A DNA stretch of 64,000 nucleotides, from contig NZ_JAKFUM010000003.1 in NCBI RefSeq assembly GCF_021732705.1, positions 372,001 through 436,000 of the forward strand, read 5' to 3'. Shown here one piece after another: positions 18,839 to 28,383 of the stretch. The position numbers and the translations under genes were made by a program. Source of the DNA: Nevskia sp. (GTDB taxonomy: Bacteria; Pseudomonadota; Gammaproteobacteria; Nevskiales; Nevskiaceae). Below the pieces are notes generated by a model. That model ran no database searches. It was not told the origin of the DNA and was given only the letters and a program-made list of their open reading frames with translations. Positions within the stretch are counted from its first letter, which is position 1. The number at the start of each line of letters is the position of its first letter.

Positions 18839-21800
18839 ATGACCCCGATTTCGAGCCGTCCGCGACGGCGTCTGCCGCTGCGCGCCCTGTGCCACGCCAG
18901 CGCCGCCGCGGTGGTCGCGATCCTTGCCGCCTGCGCCGATTCGTCGACACCGGGCAGCGGCGGCGGTACCACGCCGCCGGCGCCGCAGGGCGGTCCGGAC
19001 CTGTTCCTGAACGTGCTGCCGCCGGGTTCCAACGGCAATTCCGCCGGAGGGCTCGGTGCGCCGGTGCCGGGCGTGCCGGTGCTGCGCTACCCGGACAACT
19101 TCGTCGATCAGCTGTCGCTGTACGGCAACCTGAGCTACGCCCGGCCTGGCCTCGTGACCGCACCCTGCGCGCCGCCACGGACGATCGCCGAACATGCGGC
19201 CTCGTCGAATCAGGCCTGCAACTACTTCAAGAGCGAAGGGCTCGATCCGACGCCGGGCACCGTCGTCTCGACCCTCAACCTGACCGCGCCGAACGGCCGC
19301 GCGGTACGCCTGCAGCGCGACGGCTGGGGCGTGCCGTACATCGTCGGCGATGATCGTCAGGCCGCGATGTACGGCTTCGGCTACGTCTCCGCCCAGGACC
19401 GCCTGTGGCTGCATGACGTGCTGCGCAACATCGGCCGCGGCCGCTTCTCGGAATTCCTCGGCCCGGCCGCCGATACCTTCGATTTCGACGGCAATCTGGC
19501 CGTGGTCGCCGGCTACAGCGAGGACGAGCTGACCGCGATGGTGGAGCTGGCGCGCACCCGCTTCGGCGCGCTCGGCGAACTGGCGATTGCCGATCTCGAC
19601 AGCATGGTCGCCGGCATCAACGCCTACATCGGCACGCTCACCGGCCCGAACCTGCTGGCCACGCCGCCGGAATACAGCAGCCTGCGGCTTCCCGGGCTCG
19701 GCGGTCAGGGCCTGCTGTTCCCGCCGCGGCCTTGGACGCGCAACGACATCGTCGCGTCCGCGATCCTGATCCAGTCGATCTTCGCCACCGGCGGCGGCAA
19801 CGAAGCCGTGGCCGAGCTGCTGCTGCAGCGGCTCGATCCGTCGTTCCGTCCGGGCGCCACCAGCGTGCCGCGCGCCGCCTGCGAGTTCTGGCGCGACGTG
19901 CGCCACGCCGACGATCCCGACGCCACCCGCACCATCGCCACCCGGTTTGCGACGCAGAGCCCGGGCACGGTCAGCGAAGCCTGCCCGCAGGCGCTGCCGG
20001 CCGGCACGGCGATCTGGGATGTCGGCAGCGTGCAGCCGCGCGCCGTGCTGGTGTCCGGCGGTGCCGTGATCCCGAACCCGACGCTGCCGCTGCCGGTCAG
20101 CGCGCCGCCACGGCCGGCATTCGGCGCGGCCGACCTGCTGCGGCTGCCGGCGATCTTCGGCCAGGCCACGCGTCGGCTTGCGTCGAACGACGCTGACGCG
20201 TCGGCCGGCGCGCTGGCCGTGGTCGTGCCGTTCCGCCGCGACCTGCCGGCACCGGCGCCGAAGACCGTGTTCGCCACGCTGTCGCCCACCAAGGGCGCGC
20301 ATGACGCGCTGGCGGCCGCCGGTCTGCCGCTGCCCGACACGCTGTCGAACTTCATCGCCGTGACCGGCAGCCAGAGCGCCAGCGGCCACCCGATCGCCGT
20401 GATGGGGCCGCAGGCCAGCTATTTCGTGCCGCAGCTGCTGTTCGAGGTGTCGATCCAGTCGAACGGCGGCACGCCGCAGGATTTCGCCGGCCGCGGCATC
20501 GTCTTCGCCGACCTGCCGTACATCAACATCGGCCGCGGCGTCGATTTTGCGTGGAGCGCCACGTCCGGCGGCTCGGATCTGATCGACACCCGCGTCTCGC
20601 GCATGTGCAATGTCGACGGTTCCACGCCGTCGCGTGCCGACGCCAACGGCGACGGCTTCCCCGATGCCGACGGCTACCTGTTCGATACCCAGGATGGCAA
20701 CGGGCCTCGCTGCCGCCGCTTCTTCCGCCGCACCGACGAATGGACCTCGGTGCCGACCGTCGCCAGCCTCGCCCTCGGCGGCCCGGCGCTGCCGCAGCGC
20801 GTGCAGCGCTTCGTGCTGCGCACGCACTACGGCCCGGTGTTCGCCACCGCAACGGTCGATGGTGCGCCGGTCGCGATCAGCCAGCAGCGCGCAACCTTCT
20901 TCGACGAGCTGGGCACCATCGCGCCGTTCGCGCTGGCCTCGACCCGCGTCGTGCACGACGCCGCGAGCTTCCAGCAGCTGTTCAACGGCGTCACCGGTAC
21001 CTTCAACTGGCTGTATGTCGACGCCACCGATGTCGGCTACATCCACTCCGGCCTGTACCCGCGCCGCGATGCCGCCGCGCACCCGGAACTGCCGACCTGG
21101 GGCGATGGCCGCTTCGAATGGGCCAGCGGCCGCAACCTGCCGGCGGACTACTTCACGCGCTTCGAAGGCGGTGCGCCGTTCTCCACCAGCCGCTCGATCC
21201 CGGTCGCCCGCGGCCCGGCGCTGAACGGCTTCTTCGAATGGCCGGACTACCTGCCGCTGTCCGCGCACCCGACGGCGATCAACCCGCAGCAGGGCTTCAT
21301 CACCAGCTGGAACAATTCGCCGGCCGCCGGCTGGTGGGCGGCGGACTTCAACGGCAGCTTCGGCCCGACCCATCGCGTCGACCTGCTCGGCGAGCGCCTG
21401 AAGGCGTTCCAGGCCAGCGGCCGCAAGTTCGACTTCGCCAACATGGTCGAAATCATGGGCGACGCCGCCTACGCCGATCTGCGCGGTCAGGCCGTGCTGC
21501 CGCTGCTGCTGCAGATCATGCGCAGCGGCCCGCTGACGCCGGAGCAGACGCAGGTTGCCGACCTGATGCAGGCCTGGCTCACCGCGCAGGATTCGCGCAG
21601 CTGGATCGGCGGCAGCACGCCGTATCCGCTGGCGCTGGGCGCGATGCGCCGTGACCGCGACAACAACGGCCTCTACGACCAGCGCCAGCAGGCCGTGCTG
21701 ATGGACGCCTGGTTCCCGTACCTGCTCGACACCACACTGCCGCAGTTGGTCGCGCAGGACGGCTTCGTCGGCCAGGGCCGCTACGACGCCCCGCGCGCGC

Positions 21801-22177
21801 AGGGCTCGGCCTATCAGGCCGGCTGGTACGAACACCTGCGCCGCGTGCTGCAGATGGCCGTCAACGCGCCGAACACCACGCCGTACCGCGCCCTGCGCTG
21901 CGCCAACTCCACCGATGCCAGCGTCTGCCGGCAAGCCGTGCTGACCGCGCTGGACTCAGCCCTGTCCCGCCTTGGCGGATTCGCCAACCGCGCGAACTGG
22001 GACGGCAGCACGCTCGGCGTCTATAGCGCCCGCAGCAGCGACGCCGCCGATGGCCGCGTGATCGAGGACTACGACGCGGTCCAGCACATCGGCCTGAGCC
22101 TGCTGCCGGTGCCGGCGATCCGCTGGATCAACCGGCCGACGTTTCAGCAGGTGGTGGAGGTTCGGAATCGGCGGTGA
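18839..22177 (+). CDS. Large penicillin-acylase-family lipoprotein
   Basis: An Ntn-hydrolase of the penicillin/AHL-acylase family, made as a precursor that self-cleaves before a catalytic Ser. The 1112-aa product is far longer than usual (about 750-850). It begins with a lipoprotein signal (VVAILAAC, Cys about residue 32 as lipid anchor) and a Pro/Gly-rich spacer. The family N-terminal domain follows (VRLQRDGWGVPYIVGDDRQAAMYGFGYVSAQDRLW). The probable nucleophile is S503 in TLSNFIAVTGSQSASGHP. Downstream are FAWSATSGGSD and FITSWNNSPAAGWW, the equivalents of the oxyanion and substrate-orienting motifs. ATG 18839 is chosen for its GGAG site; ATG 18803 is possible. Substrate unknown. Confidence 0.9.
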   Translation: MTPISSRPRRRLPLRALCHASAAAVVAILAACADSSTPGSGGGTTPPAPQGGPDLFLNVLPPGSNGNSAGGLGAPVPGVPVLRYPDNFVDQLSLYGNLSYARPGLVTAPCAPPRTIAEHAASSNQACNYFKSEGLDPTPGTVVSTLNLTAPNGRAVRLQRDGWGVPYIVGDDRQAAMYGFGYVSAQDRLWLHDVLRNIGRGRFSEFLGPAADTFDFDGNLAVVAGYSEDELTAMVELARTRFGALGELAIADLDSMVAGINAYIGTLTGPNLLATPPEYSSLRLPGLGGQGLLFPPRPWTRNDIVASAILIQSIFATGGGNEAVAELLLQRLDPSFRPGATSVPRAACEFWRDVRHADDPDATRTIATRFATQSPGTVSEACPQALPAGTAIWDVGSVQPRAVLVSGGAVIPNPTLPLPVSAPPRPAFGAADLLRLPAIFGQATRRLASNDADASAGALAVVVPFRRDLPAPAPKTVFATLSPTKGAHDALAAAGLPLPDTLSNFIAVTGSQSASGHPIAVMGPQASYFVPQLLFEVSIQSNGGTPQDFAGRGIVFADLPYINIGRGVDFAWSATSGGSDLIDTRVSRMCNVDGSTPSRADANGDGFPDADGYLFDTQDGNGPRCRRFFRRTDEWTSVPTVASLALGGPALPQRVQRFVLRTHYGPVFATATVDGAPVAISQQRATFFDELGTIAPFALASTRVVHDAASFQQLFNGVTGTFNWLYVDATDVGYIHSGLYPRRDAAAHPELPTWGDGRFEWASGRNLPADYFTRFEGGAPFSTSRSIPVARGPALNGFFEWPDYLPLSAHPTAINPQQGFITSWNNSPAAGWWAADFNGSFGPTHRVDLLGERLKAFQASGRKFDFANMVEIMGDAAYADLRGQAVLPLLLQIMRSGPLTPEQTQVADLMQAWLTAQDSRSWIGGSTPYPLALGAMRRDRDNNGLYDQRQQAVLMDAWFPYLLDTTLPQLVAQDGFVGQGRYDAPRAQGSAYQAGWYEHLRRVLQMAVNAPNTTPYRALRCANSTDASVCRQAVLTALDSALSRLGGFANRANWDGSTLGVYSARSSDAADGRVIEDYDAVQHIGLSLLPVPAIRWINRPTFQQVVEVRNRR

Positions 22178-22186
22178 GGCGGGTCG

Positions 22187-22759
22187 TCAGTCCGCAGCCA
22201 GCGCCTCGGCAAACGCCGACTCGTCGCATTCGATCCACGCGAAGCCTGCCTTGCGGGCTTCGCGGCTCAATGCGTCGATCAATCTTGATTCGATCTCTGC
22301 AGTGAGCGAGCAGATGCCGGCCACGTCGCCATCGACGCCAGGCCGGACGGCGCCAACCACGCCGGCACCGGCGAGCGACTGGACCTGCGACTTCCAGTCA
22401 TCAGACAGGATTCGGCGAATTCCACTGCGGTCGAGCGCTATTGAAGTGAAGCGAGGCTGCAGCAGCAGAATGGTTTGAGCCTGCAACGTCCACGGCTGCT
22501 GCGGTAGATCGAATGCCTGCGTCGCGTCATCGACGCTGCGCGCGGTGATCACTGTTCCATCAGCACCGATGAACGCGATATCGGCAATCGAAGCCAACGC
22601 CGTTGCCAGCACCTGTACGACGGAAACGGGAATACCGCCATCGACTGACGGCGGGCTCGTCCGCCAGCCGATCATCGCGAAATGTTCGCGCGCGGAAACC
22701 ACACCCAGATGCCAATGCAGCGCAACAGCACCGCGGCAGGCGATCAAGGCGTCTGTCAT
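22187..22759 (-). CDS. Hypothetical protein
   Basis: Not recognised. It is a 190-aa soluble protein with an alanine-rich, mixed alpha/beta pattern and no signal peptide or membrane segment. The frame continues upstream to overlap the end of the O-ligase-like gene, but the first Met with a plausible N-terminus is at 22757-22759 (MTDALIACRGAV). It lies downstream of that gene on the same strand, so the two may be co-transcribed. Codon use is slightly less GC-biased than in the flanking acylase gene. Confidence 0.55.
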   Translation of the reverse strand: MTDALIACRGAVALHWHLGVVSAREHFAMIGWRTSPPSVDGGIPVSVVQVLATALASIADIAFIGADGTVITARSVDDATQAFDLPQQPWTLQAQTILLLQPRFTSIALDRSGIRRILSDDWKSQVQSLAGAGVVGAVRPGVDGDVAGICSLTAEIESRLIDALSREARKAGFAWIECDESAFAEALAAD

Positions 22760-22847
22760 GGCGCAGACGTTTCGAAAAACAGGGAGAAGCTGACGCCCGC
22801 TAAGGCGTGGAAACCGCGCTGCGTGGCGACGCGCCCGGGTTTGTGTG

Positions 22848-24824
22848 TTAACCGCTGCATCCAACTATGCCGTCGTCAGACGGTATTGGCGATGCAGCAG
22901 CCAGCGGGTCTTTCGGCAGGAACACGGCCAGTCCCTGTGCCATTTCAGCTGCGTCCTTGCAGCGACCGAGCTTCTTCGCCATCGGAATGGCGCTCTGCAG
23001 CAGCGCTATGCGGCCGGTTTCAGGCAATGCGGCGACATCCCACCAGCGCATGCCATCGTCGAACACCAGCGCGAACGCCTCTGCCGTCCTGCCGGCGTCA
23101 TCGAGGCGCTTTGCCAACTGCGTCCGGGTTGTCGTATCCAGCGGATTGCGGCGCACACTTTCCGCAAGCAGCACCAGAGGATCGGTCGAGACGCCTGCTA
23201 CAACGGCGCTGGCTGCTTCTGGAAACCGTTCGAGCAGCAAGCCCAGATCGGCATAAACATATGGAACGACTGGCGTCGAGCGGATCAGTTCCGACATTTC
23301 CTTCGCCGCGAGTCGAGCGTTGGCAAGGCGCTCTTCGGGCTTCGCGGCACGATCTGCCGCCGCTGTGTAGGTTTTCGCAAACCATTCGCGTGCCGGAAGA
23401 AACGACGGCTGTGTCGCGACCATGAATGCCGCGAAGTGACCGGTGAATTTTTCGTTACGCGCCAGTTCACCGCACATCCGAAGCTCGCAGCGGCCACTGG
23501 TGAATTCGTAGAAGGCGGCCTGCAGACCCAGTGTCCCGGCAACGATGACCGCTACAGTGGAAATCAGGACTGTCGCAAATTTCGGAGTGATGTACCGAAA
23601 TGGATTCAGATGCCGAACGGCCGGCGTCATGACATCGAGTCGGCCCAGATAGAGGCCCGCCAGCATTGCCAACGGCAGGATGTAGAAGATGAAATTCAGC
23701 GTTGCATGGCCGAACAGGCCCAACAAGGCCACCGCCAGACCAGCACGCTCATGGAAGTGGTCTTCGTCATCAACCCGGGCGACTTTCCAGAGTCTGATCA
23801 CGGCCAGCACGCAGGTGAATGCCAGCATCAGCAATGCGCCCAGCAACAGAGGTCCGCCTTCTGCCAAAAACTGAAGGTAGTCGTTGTGCGCAAGGTCGCC
23901 GGTAGTCGAGTGCTCGGCAGGGCTGCGATACGTCAGATATCGAATCTTGTAGGTGCCAGGGCCGCTGCCGTACCACGGGCCATCCTGCACCATGTGCCAC
24001 GTCGACTTCAGCATTTCGATCCGATCCGCTGCGGATTGGTCGTGGCTCAGGTCCGACAGGCGGGCCAGCGAACTGGCGTGGTTCTGCAGCGGTATCACGA
24101 TGAGCGTCAATGCGATGAATGCGGCACCGGACGCTGCCGGTATCCGCCAGTGCTGCCGGTTTCGCCGCAGCAGCAGTGCCGTCAGGATCATCAGCGACAG
24201 CACGAACGACAGATGGGCTCCGCGTGATGCCGTAGCGGCCAGGCAAGCAAGGGCGACCACAAGCTTGAACGCCGTTGCCGAGCCCAGTGCGCGCCGCAGG
24301 CCGTTGTGCGCCGATTGGCGATGCAAAGCCACGATTGCGGGCAGGGCAAATAGGTTGCAGAACGCGCCGAGCGCGTTGACATCCTGAAATACCGAAAATG
24401 GTCGTGTCCGCACCAGCAGGAAGTCGACAACCCCGAGCAGCATGACCAGCGCTGCAATCCATTCGATTAGGTCAAGCGTGCTGCGCCACATGAGGTCATC
24501 GCGCAGCGCCGTGACTGCCATCAGATAGGCCAGCGGCAGCATGGCGATGCCACAGGCTACCGTTGCGCTGGTGCCGGGCAGGACGCTTGACGCGGTCGTG
24601 GCAACCAGGACAACGAAAAGCACCGCCAGCGCGGAGCTACTGATCGTGACCGGAAGCGTCACGGATTCCGCCTTCACTTCAGCGATCGCAATCGCCAGCG
24701 TGGCCAGCATGGCCAAGGTCGCGACAACCAGCGGCGCAATTACGGCTCCGCCCGTGTAGTTCAGCGCTGCCAAAAACGTCCCAGCGAGCAAGGGAGCGCT
24801 GCGGGCGGACGGTGCGATCTGCAT
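22848..24824 (-). CDS. O-antigen-ligase/PglL-like multispanning membrane protein
   Basis: A 658-aa polytopic inner-membrane protein with about 11-13 membrane segments in residues 10-420. Between them is the periplasmic Wzy_C loop of the O-antigen-ligase superfamily (WHMVQDGPWYGSGPGTY, then DLAHNDYLQFLAEGG, which holds the catalytic-type His). The C-terminal 230 residues are helical and TPR-like, as in PglL/TfpO pilin O-glycosyltransferases. It lies just behind pilA, separated by the pilA terminator, which is the position of tfpO in some pseudomonads. Transfer of a lipid-linked glycan to pilin is therefore a reasonable inference; O-antigen ligase (WaaL) or a polymerase is the alternative. Confidence 0.8.
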   Translation of the reverse strand: MQIAPSARSAPLLAGTFLAALNYTGGAVIAPLVVATLAMLATLAIAIAEVKAESVTLPVTISSSALAVLFVVLVATTASSVLPGTSATVACGIAMLPLAYLMAVTALRDDLMWRSTLDLIEWIAALVMLLGVVDFLLVRTRPFSVFQDVNALGAFCNLFALPAIVALHRQSAHNGLRRALGSATAFKLVVALACLAATASRGAHLSFVLSLMILTALLLRRNRQHWRIPAASGAAFIALTLIVIPLQNHASSLARLSDLSHDQSAADRIEMLKSTWHMVQDGPWYGSGPGTYKIRYLTYRSPAEHSTTGDLAHNDYLQFLAEGGPLLLGALLMLAFTCVLAVIRLWKVARVDDEDHFHERAGLAVALLGLFGHATLNFIFYILPLAMLAGLYLGRLDVMTPAVRHLNPFRYITPKFATVLISTVAVIVAGTLGLQAAFYEFTSGRCELRMCGELARNEKFTGHFAAFMVATQPSFLPAREWFAKTYTAAADRAAKPEERLANARLAAKEMSELIRSTPVVPYVYADLGLLLERFPEAASAVVAGVSTDPLVLLAESVRRNPLDTTTRTQLAKRLDDAGRTAEAFALVFDDGMRWWDVAALPETGRIALLQSAIPMAKKLGRCKDAAEMAQGLAVFLPKDPLAAASPIPSDDGIVGCSG

Positions 24825-24837
24825 ATCGAATTCGCCT

Positions 24838-24870
24838 CAAAAACAAAAACGCCGCCCGGAGGCGGCGTTT
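24838..24870 (-). terminator. Rho-independent terminator of pilA
   Basis: Read on the minus strand, a 10-bp perfect stem (AAACGCCGCC / GGCGGCGTTT, 24847-24856 with 24861-24870) with loop CGGA is followed by a T-rich tract (TTTTTGTTTTTG). It lies 33 bp after the pilA stop and about 14 bp before the O-ligase-like start. Abundant pilin mRNA should therefore largely stop before the downstream gene. Confidence 0.88.
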
Positions 24871-24902
24871 ATTGCACGTTAGATGGTCGCGCTGATGCAG
24901 CT

Positions 24903-25319
24903 TTAGCCGCCGCGGCAATTCGCTGGGACGTACTTCTTGGTGCCAGTCGTGGTGCAGGTCCAAACCAGCGGCTGATCAGTCGACGAAGCAACCGGTGTCA
25001 AAATAATGTTCGTGCCAGTCGGGATCGCTGACGTGCCAACGACGGTGATGATGCCATTGGCGACAGACAGCGAGGCAACGTACTGAGCGTTCTGGCTAGT
25101 GCAACCAGCAGCCGAGGTATCCGTAGGCAGCGTCCCGGTGGCCGAATAGGCCTCAGCCACTGCCGTCTTGCATCCATCAGCCTGAACGACCAACTCGGTG
25201 ACCTTCGAACGGGTGATGTAATCCTGATAAGCCGGCAGCGCGATGGCAGCCAAGATGCCGACGATTGCGACGACAATCATCAGTTCGATGAGGGTGAAGC
25301 CCTGCTGTGCCTTCTTCAT
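24903..25319 (-). CDS. pilA: Type IVa major pilin
   Basis: Pilin subunit of 138 aa. The class-III leader MKKAQQG is cut by prepilin peptidase before F8; mature Phe1 becomes N-methylated and Glu5 is present ([27 protein letters not shown]). The globular domain ends with a disulfide-bounded D-region between Cys in PLVWTC and Cys in VPANC. A further Cys pair (DGC, AGC) lies earlier. The ribosome site AAGGAG is 8 bp before the ATG. It has its own sigma-54 promoter and terminator, so it is monocistronic. pilBCD are not adjacent here. Confidence 0.96.
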   Translation of the reverse strand: MKKAQQGFTLIELMIVVAIVGILAAIALPAYQDYITRSKVTELVVQADGCKTAVAEAYSATGTLPTDTSAAGCTSQNAQYVASLSVANGIITVVGTSAIPTGTNIILTPVASSTDQPLVWTCTTTGTKKYVPANCRGG

Positions 25320-25370
25320 GGGGATGCTCCTTCGGGGGAATGAGGTGCGGGTGATTCGCGAATAAGAAAG

Positions 25371-25386
25371 AGCAACCCATGTGCCA
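25371..25386 (-). promoter_or_regulatory. Sigma-54 (RpoN) -24/-12 promoter of pilA
   Basis: The minus strand reads TGGCACATGGGTTGCT, an exact match to the -24/-12 consensus TGGCAC-N5-TTGCW. It lies 52-67 bp upstream of the pilA ATG, leaving a 5' leader of about 40 nt. Pilin genes of Pseudomonas are RpoN-dependent and driven by PilR, so this fits known control. A PilR enhancer site would be expected further upstream but was not identified. Confidence 0.9.
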
Positions 25387-25742
25387 CGGGACTCTGCTTC
25401 ATTAAAACCACATATTTTCAATAGCTTGCGGATTTTAAGTCGATCGTGAAGTGACGTGCTGGGCTTGGGCCGCGTCGTGGACTGACAAAAAGTGTCGGCT
25501 TGGGCTTTGATCGACGGGGTCGGGCGGGTCTGCTGCCGGGTGGCACGTGAGGACGCCCGCAGCACTTCGGCAAGCCGCGTCGCGCAGGCCCAGCGTTTAA
25601 CATGTGCGCCTTCCGAATGCTGCCGGGGCTCGATCTTGATCGGGCTGACGGTGGCGATCGGGTCCGGATCACGGTTCGGAGCGTTGCACCGGTGTCCGAA
25701 ATCCCCGCAGCCGTCCCCAGTCCTCAGAAGCCCCGAATCCCC
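25387..25742. other. pilA-leuS intergenic region
   Basis: The gap between divergent pilA and leuS is 423 bp. Apart from the pilA promoter and leader, it holds an AT-richer patch at about 25400-25440, where an upstream activator could bind, and then GC-rich sequence. Open frames exist here but none has a ribosome site or recognisable product. No clear leuS promoter was found. Confidence 0.5.
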
Positions 25743-28313
25743 ATGAAGCCCGAGTACAGCCCCGCCGACGTCGAAGCCCAGGCCCAGTCCTACTGGGCGG
25801 AGAACCTGTGCTTCAAGGCGGTCGAGAAGCCGGGGGCGGACAAGTTCTATTGCCTGTCGATGTTCCCGTACCCGTCCGGCAAGCTGCACATGGGCCACGT
25901 ACGGAATTACACGATTGGCGACGTGATCAGCCGCTATCAGCGGATGAAGGGCAAGAACGTGCTGCAGCCGATCGGCTTCGATGCCTTCGGCCTGCCGGCC
26001 GAGAATGCGGCGATCAAGAACAACGTGCCGCCGGCGGCGTGGACGTATTCGAACATCGACACGATGTGCGCGCAGCTGAAGCAGCTCGGCATCGGTTACG
26101 ACTGGGAGCGCAAGCTCGCCACCTGCGAGCCGGAGTACTACCGCTGGCAGCAGTGGTTCTTCACCGAGCTGCTGAAGCGCGGGCTGATCTATCGCCGCAA
26201 TTCGCGCGTGAATTGGGACCCGGTCGACCAGACCGTGCTGGCCAACGAGCAGGTGATCGACGGCCGCGGCTGGCGTAGCGGCGCGATCGTCGAGCAGCGC
26301 GAGATTCCGCAGTGGTTCCTGAAGATCACGGCTTACGCCGACGAGCTGCTGGAGGAAGTCAAGCAGCTGGAGCACTGGCCGGAAGCGGTGCGGACGATGC
26401 AGTCGAACTGGATTGGACGCTCGGAAGGGCTGGAGATCGATTTTGTCGTCGCCGGCCGTGAGGAGAAGCTGACGGTATTCACGACGCGACCGGACACGCT
26501 GTACGGCGTGACATTTGTCAGCGTGGCCGCGCAGCATCCGCTGGCGCTGGAAGTGGCCGCGCGCAATGCCGAGGTGGCGGCCTTCGTCGAGGAAGCGAGC
26601 CGCGGCGATGTCACCGAAGCGGCGATGGAGACGATGGAGAAGCGCGGCGTCGCGCTTGGGCTGGACGTGATCCATCCGCTGACCGGCGACCGCATCCCGG
26701 TGTTCGCCGCGAACTTCGTGCTGATGAGCTACGGCTCCGGCGCGGTGATGGCGGTGCCGGGGCATGACCAGCGCGACTGGGAGTTCGCGACCAAGTACCG
26801 GCTGCCGATCAAGGCCGTGGTGGCGCCGGCGGCTGATGGCCCGGCGCCGGATCTGTCCGAGGCCGCGTTCACCGACAAGGCCTTCACGATCAACTCGGCC
26901 GAGTTCTCGGGCCTTGCGTTCAAGGACGCGTTCGACGGCATCGCCGCCAGGCTGGAACAGCTCAACTCTGGCCGTCGCCGTGTGAACTATCGCCTGCGCG
27001 ACTGGGGCGTTTCGCGCCAGCGCTACTGGGGCTGCCCGATCCCGATCATCTACTGCGACAGCTGCGATGCGGTGCCGGTGCCGGCCGATCAGCTGCCGGT
27101 GCGCCTGCCGGAAGATCTGGTGCCGGATGGTCGCGGCAACCCGCTGCTGCGGCTGCCGGAATTCGTCAACGTGCCCTGCCCGCAGTGCGGCAAGCCGGCG
27201 CGGCGCGAGACCGACACCTTCGACACCTTCGTCGATTCCAGCTGGTACTACGCCCGCTTCGCCAGTGCCGGCTGCACCACCGGCATGGTCGACGAGCGCG
27301 CCGCGTACTGGCTGCCGGTGGATCAGTACATTGGCGGCATCGAGCACGCGATCCTGCACCTGCTGTATGCGCGCTTCTTCTCGAAGCTGATGCGCGACTG
27401 CGGCCTGCCGGCAGTGGCCGAGCCGTTCAAGCGCCTGCTGACGCAGGGCATGGTGCTGGCCGAAGGTTTCTACCGCACGACCGACGCCGGCGGTCGCGAC
27501 TGGATCAACCCGAAGGATGTCGAGCGCACGGCGGACGGCCCGAAGCTCAAGGGCAGCGGCGAGCCGCTGGTCGCAGTCGGCCTCGGCACGATGTCGAAGT
27601 CCAAGAACAACGGCGTCGATCCGGCGGCGATCATCGAATCGCATGGTGCCGATGCCGTGCGCCTGTTCATGATGTTCACCGCGCCGCCCGAGCAGACGCT
27701 GGAATGGAGCGATGCCGGCATCGACGGCGCCATGCGCTTCCTGAAGCGCGTCTGGAAGCTGGTCGCCGAGCACACCGCGCTCGGTGCGGTGGCAGTGCTC
27801 GACGCTGCGAATCTCACGCCGGGTCAGCGCGACATCCGCCGCAAGCTGCATGACCAGCTGGCGAAGATCAGCGACGACTTCGGCCGCCGCTACAACTTCA
27901 ACACGGCGGTCGCCGCCTGCATGGAGCTGGTCAACGCGCTGGCGAAGTTCGACGACCGCAGCCCGCAGGGCCGTGCGGTGCTCGACGAGGCCTTGAGCGC
28001 GCTGGTGCGCGTGCTGTCGCCGATCGTGCCGCACGTCGCGCACGAGCTGTGGCTGGCGCTGGGCCACGCCACGCCGGTGATCGACGCCGCGTGGCCGGAG
28101 CCGGACGCCGCCGCCCGCGTGTCCGACGAGATCGCGCTCGTGGTGCAGATCAACGGCAAGCTCCGCGGCCAGATCACCGTGCCGGCCGATGCCGATCAGG
28201 CCGCGATCATCGCGGCCGCGCTGGCCGACGAGACCGTGCAGAAGTTTCTCGCCGGGGCCGCGATCAAGAAGCAGATCGTGGTGCCGCGCAAGCTCGTGAA
28301 TTTCGTGGTGTGA
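25743..28313 (+). CDS. leuS: Leucyl-tRNA synthetase
   Basis: Class I aminoacyl-tRNA synthetase of 856 aa that charges tRNA-Leu. HIGH motif HMGH lies in [16 protein letters not shown] (about residue 48). The CP1 editing domain occupies about 220-420 (TTRPDTLYG and [14 protein letters not shown] with the editing Asp). The KMSKS motif is MSKSK at about 617-621, and the C-terminal anticodon-binding domain follows. ATG 25743 gives [18 protein letters not shown], the normal family N-terminus. lptE follows after 70 bp, the common gammaproteobacterial order. Confidence 0.98.
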   Translation: MKPEYSPADVEAQAQSYWAENLCFKAVEKPGADKFYCLSMFPYPSGKLHMGHVRNYTIGDVISRYQRMKGKNVLQPIGFDAFGLPAENAAIKNNVPPAAWTYSNIDTMCAQLKQLGIGYDWERKLATCEPEYYRWQQWFFTELLKRGLIYRRNSRVNWDPVDQTVLANEQVIDGRGWRSGAIVEQREIPQWFLKITAYADELLEEVKQLEHWPEAVRTMQSNWIGRSEGLEIDFVVAGREEKLTVFTTRPDTLYGVTFVSVAAQHPLALEVAARNAEVAAFVEEASRGDVTEAAMETMEKRGVALGLDVIHPLTGDRIPVFAANFVLMSYGSGAVMAVPGHDQRDWEFATKYRLPIKAVVAPAADGPAPDLSEAAFTDKAFTINSAEFSGLAFKDAFDGIAARLEQLNSGRRRVNYRLRDWGVSRQRYWGCPIPIIYCDSCDAVPVPADQLPVRLPEDLVPDGRGNPLLRLPEFVNVPCPQCGKPARRETDTFDTFVDSSWYYARFASAGCTTGMVDERAAYWLPVDQYIGGIEHAILHLLYARFFSKLMRDCGLPAVAEPFKRLLTQGMVLAEGFYRTTDAGGRDWINPKDVERTADGPKLKGSGEPLVAVGLGTMSKSKNNGVDPAAIIESHGADAVRLFMMFTAPPEQTLEWSDAGIDGAMRFLKRVWKLVAEHTALGAVAVLDAANLTPGQRDIRRKLHDQLAKISDDFGRRYNFNTAVAACMELVNALAKFDDRSPQGRAVLDEALSALVRVLSPIVPHVAHELWLALGHATPVIDAAWPEPDAAARVSDEIALVVQINGKLRGQITVPADADQAAIIAAALADETVQKFLAGAAIKKQIVVPRKLVNFVV

Positions 28314-28383
28314 TGATCCGGCCGGGCACGCCCGCTTCCGGCGCGTGCGCGGCGTGTGCGGGTTCGATCGTGAGTGCTCGTTG

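Noticed and set aside
18752-21934. 1060-codon minus-strand frame opposite the acylase gene
   Set aside because: Low-complexity Arg/Gly/Ala/Asp product typical of a shadow frame; the plus strand carries recognisable acylase motifs.
25320-28067. Minus-strand frame running from opposite leuS into pilA
   Set aside because: Upstream part is a shadow of leuS; the sigma-54 promoter and ribosome site place the real pilA start at 25319.
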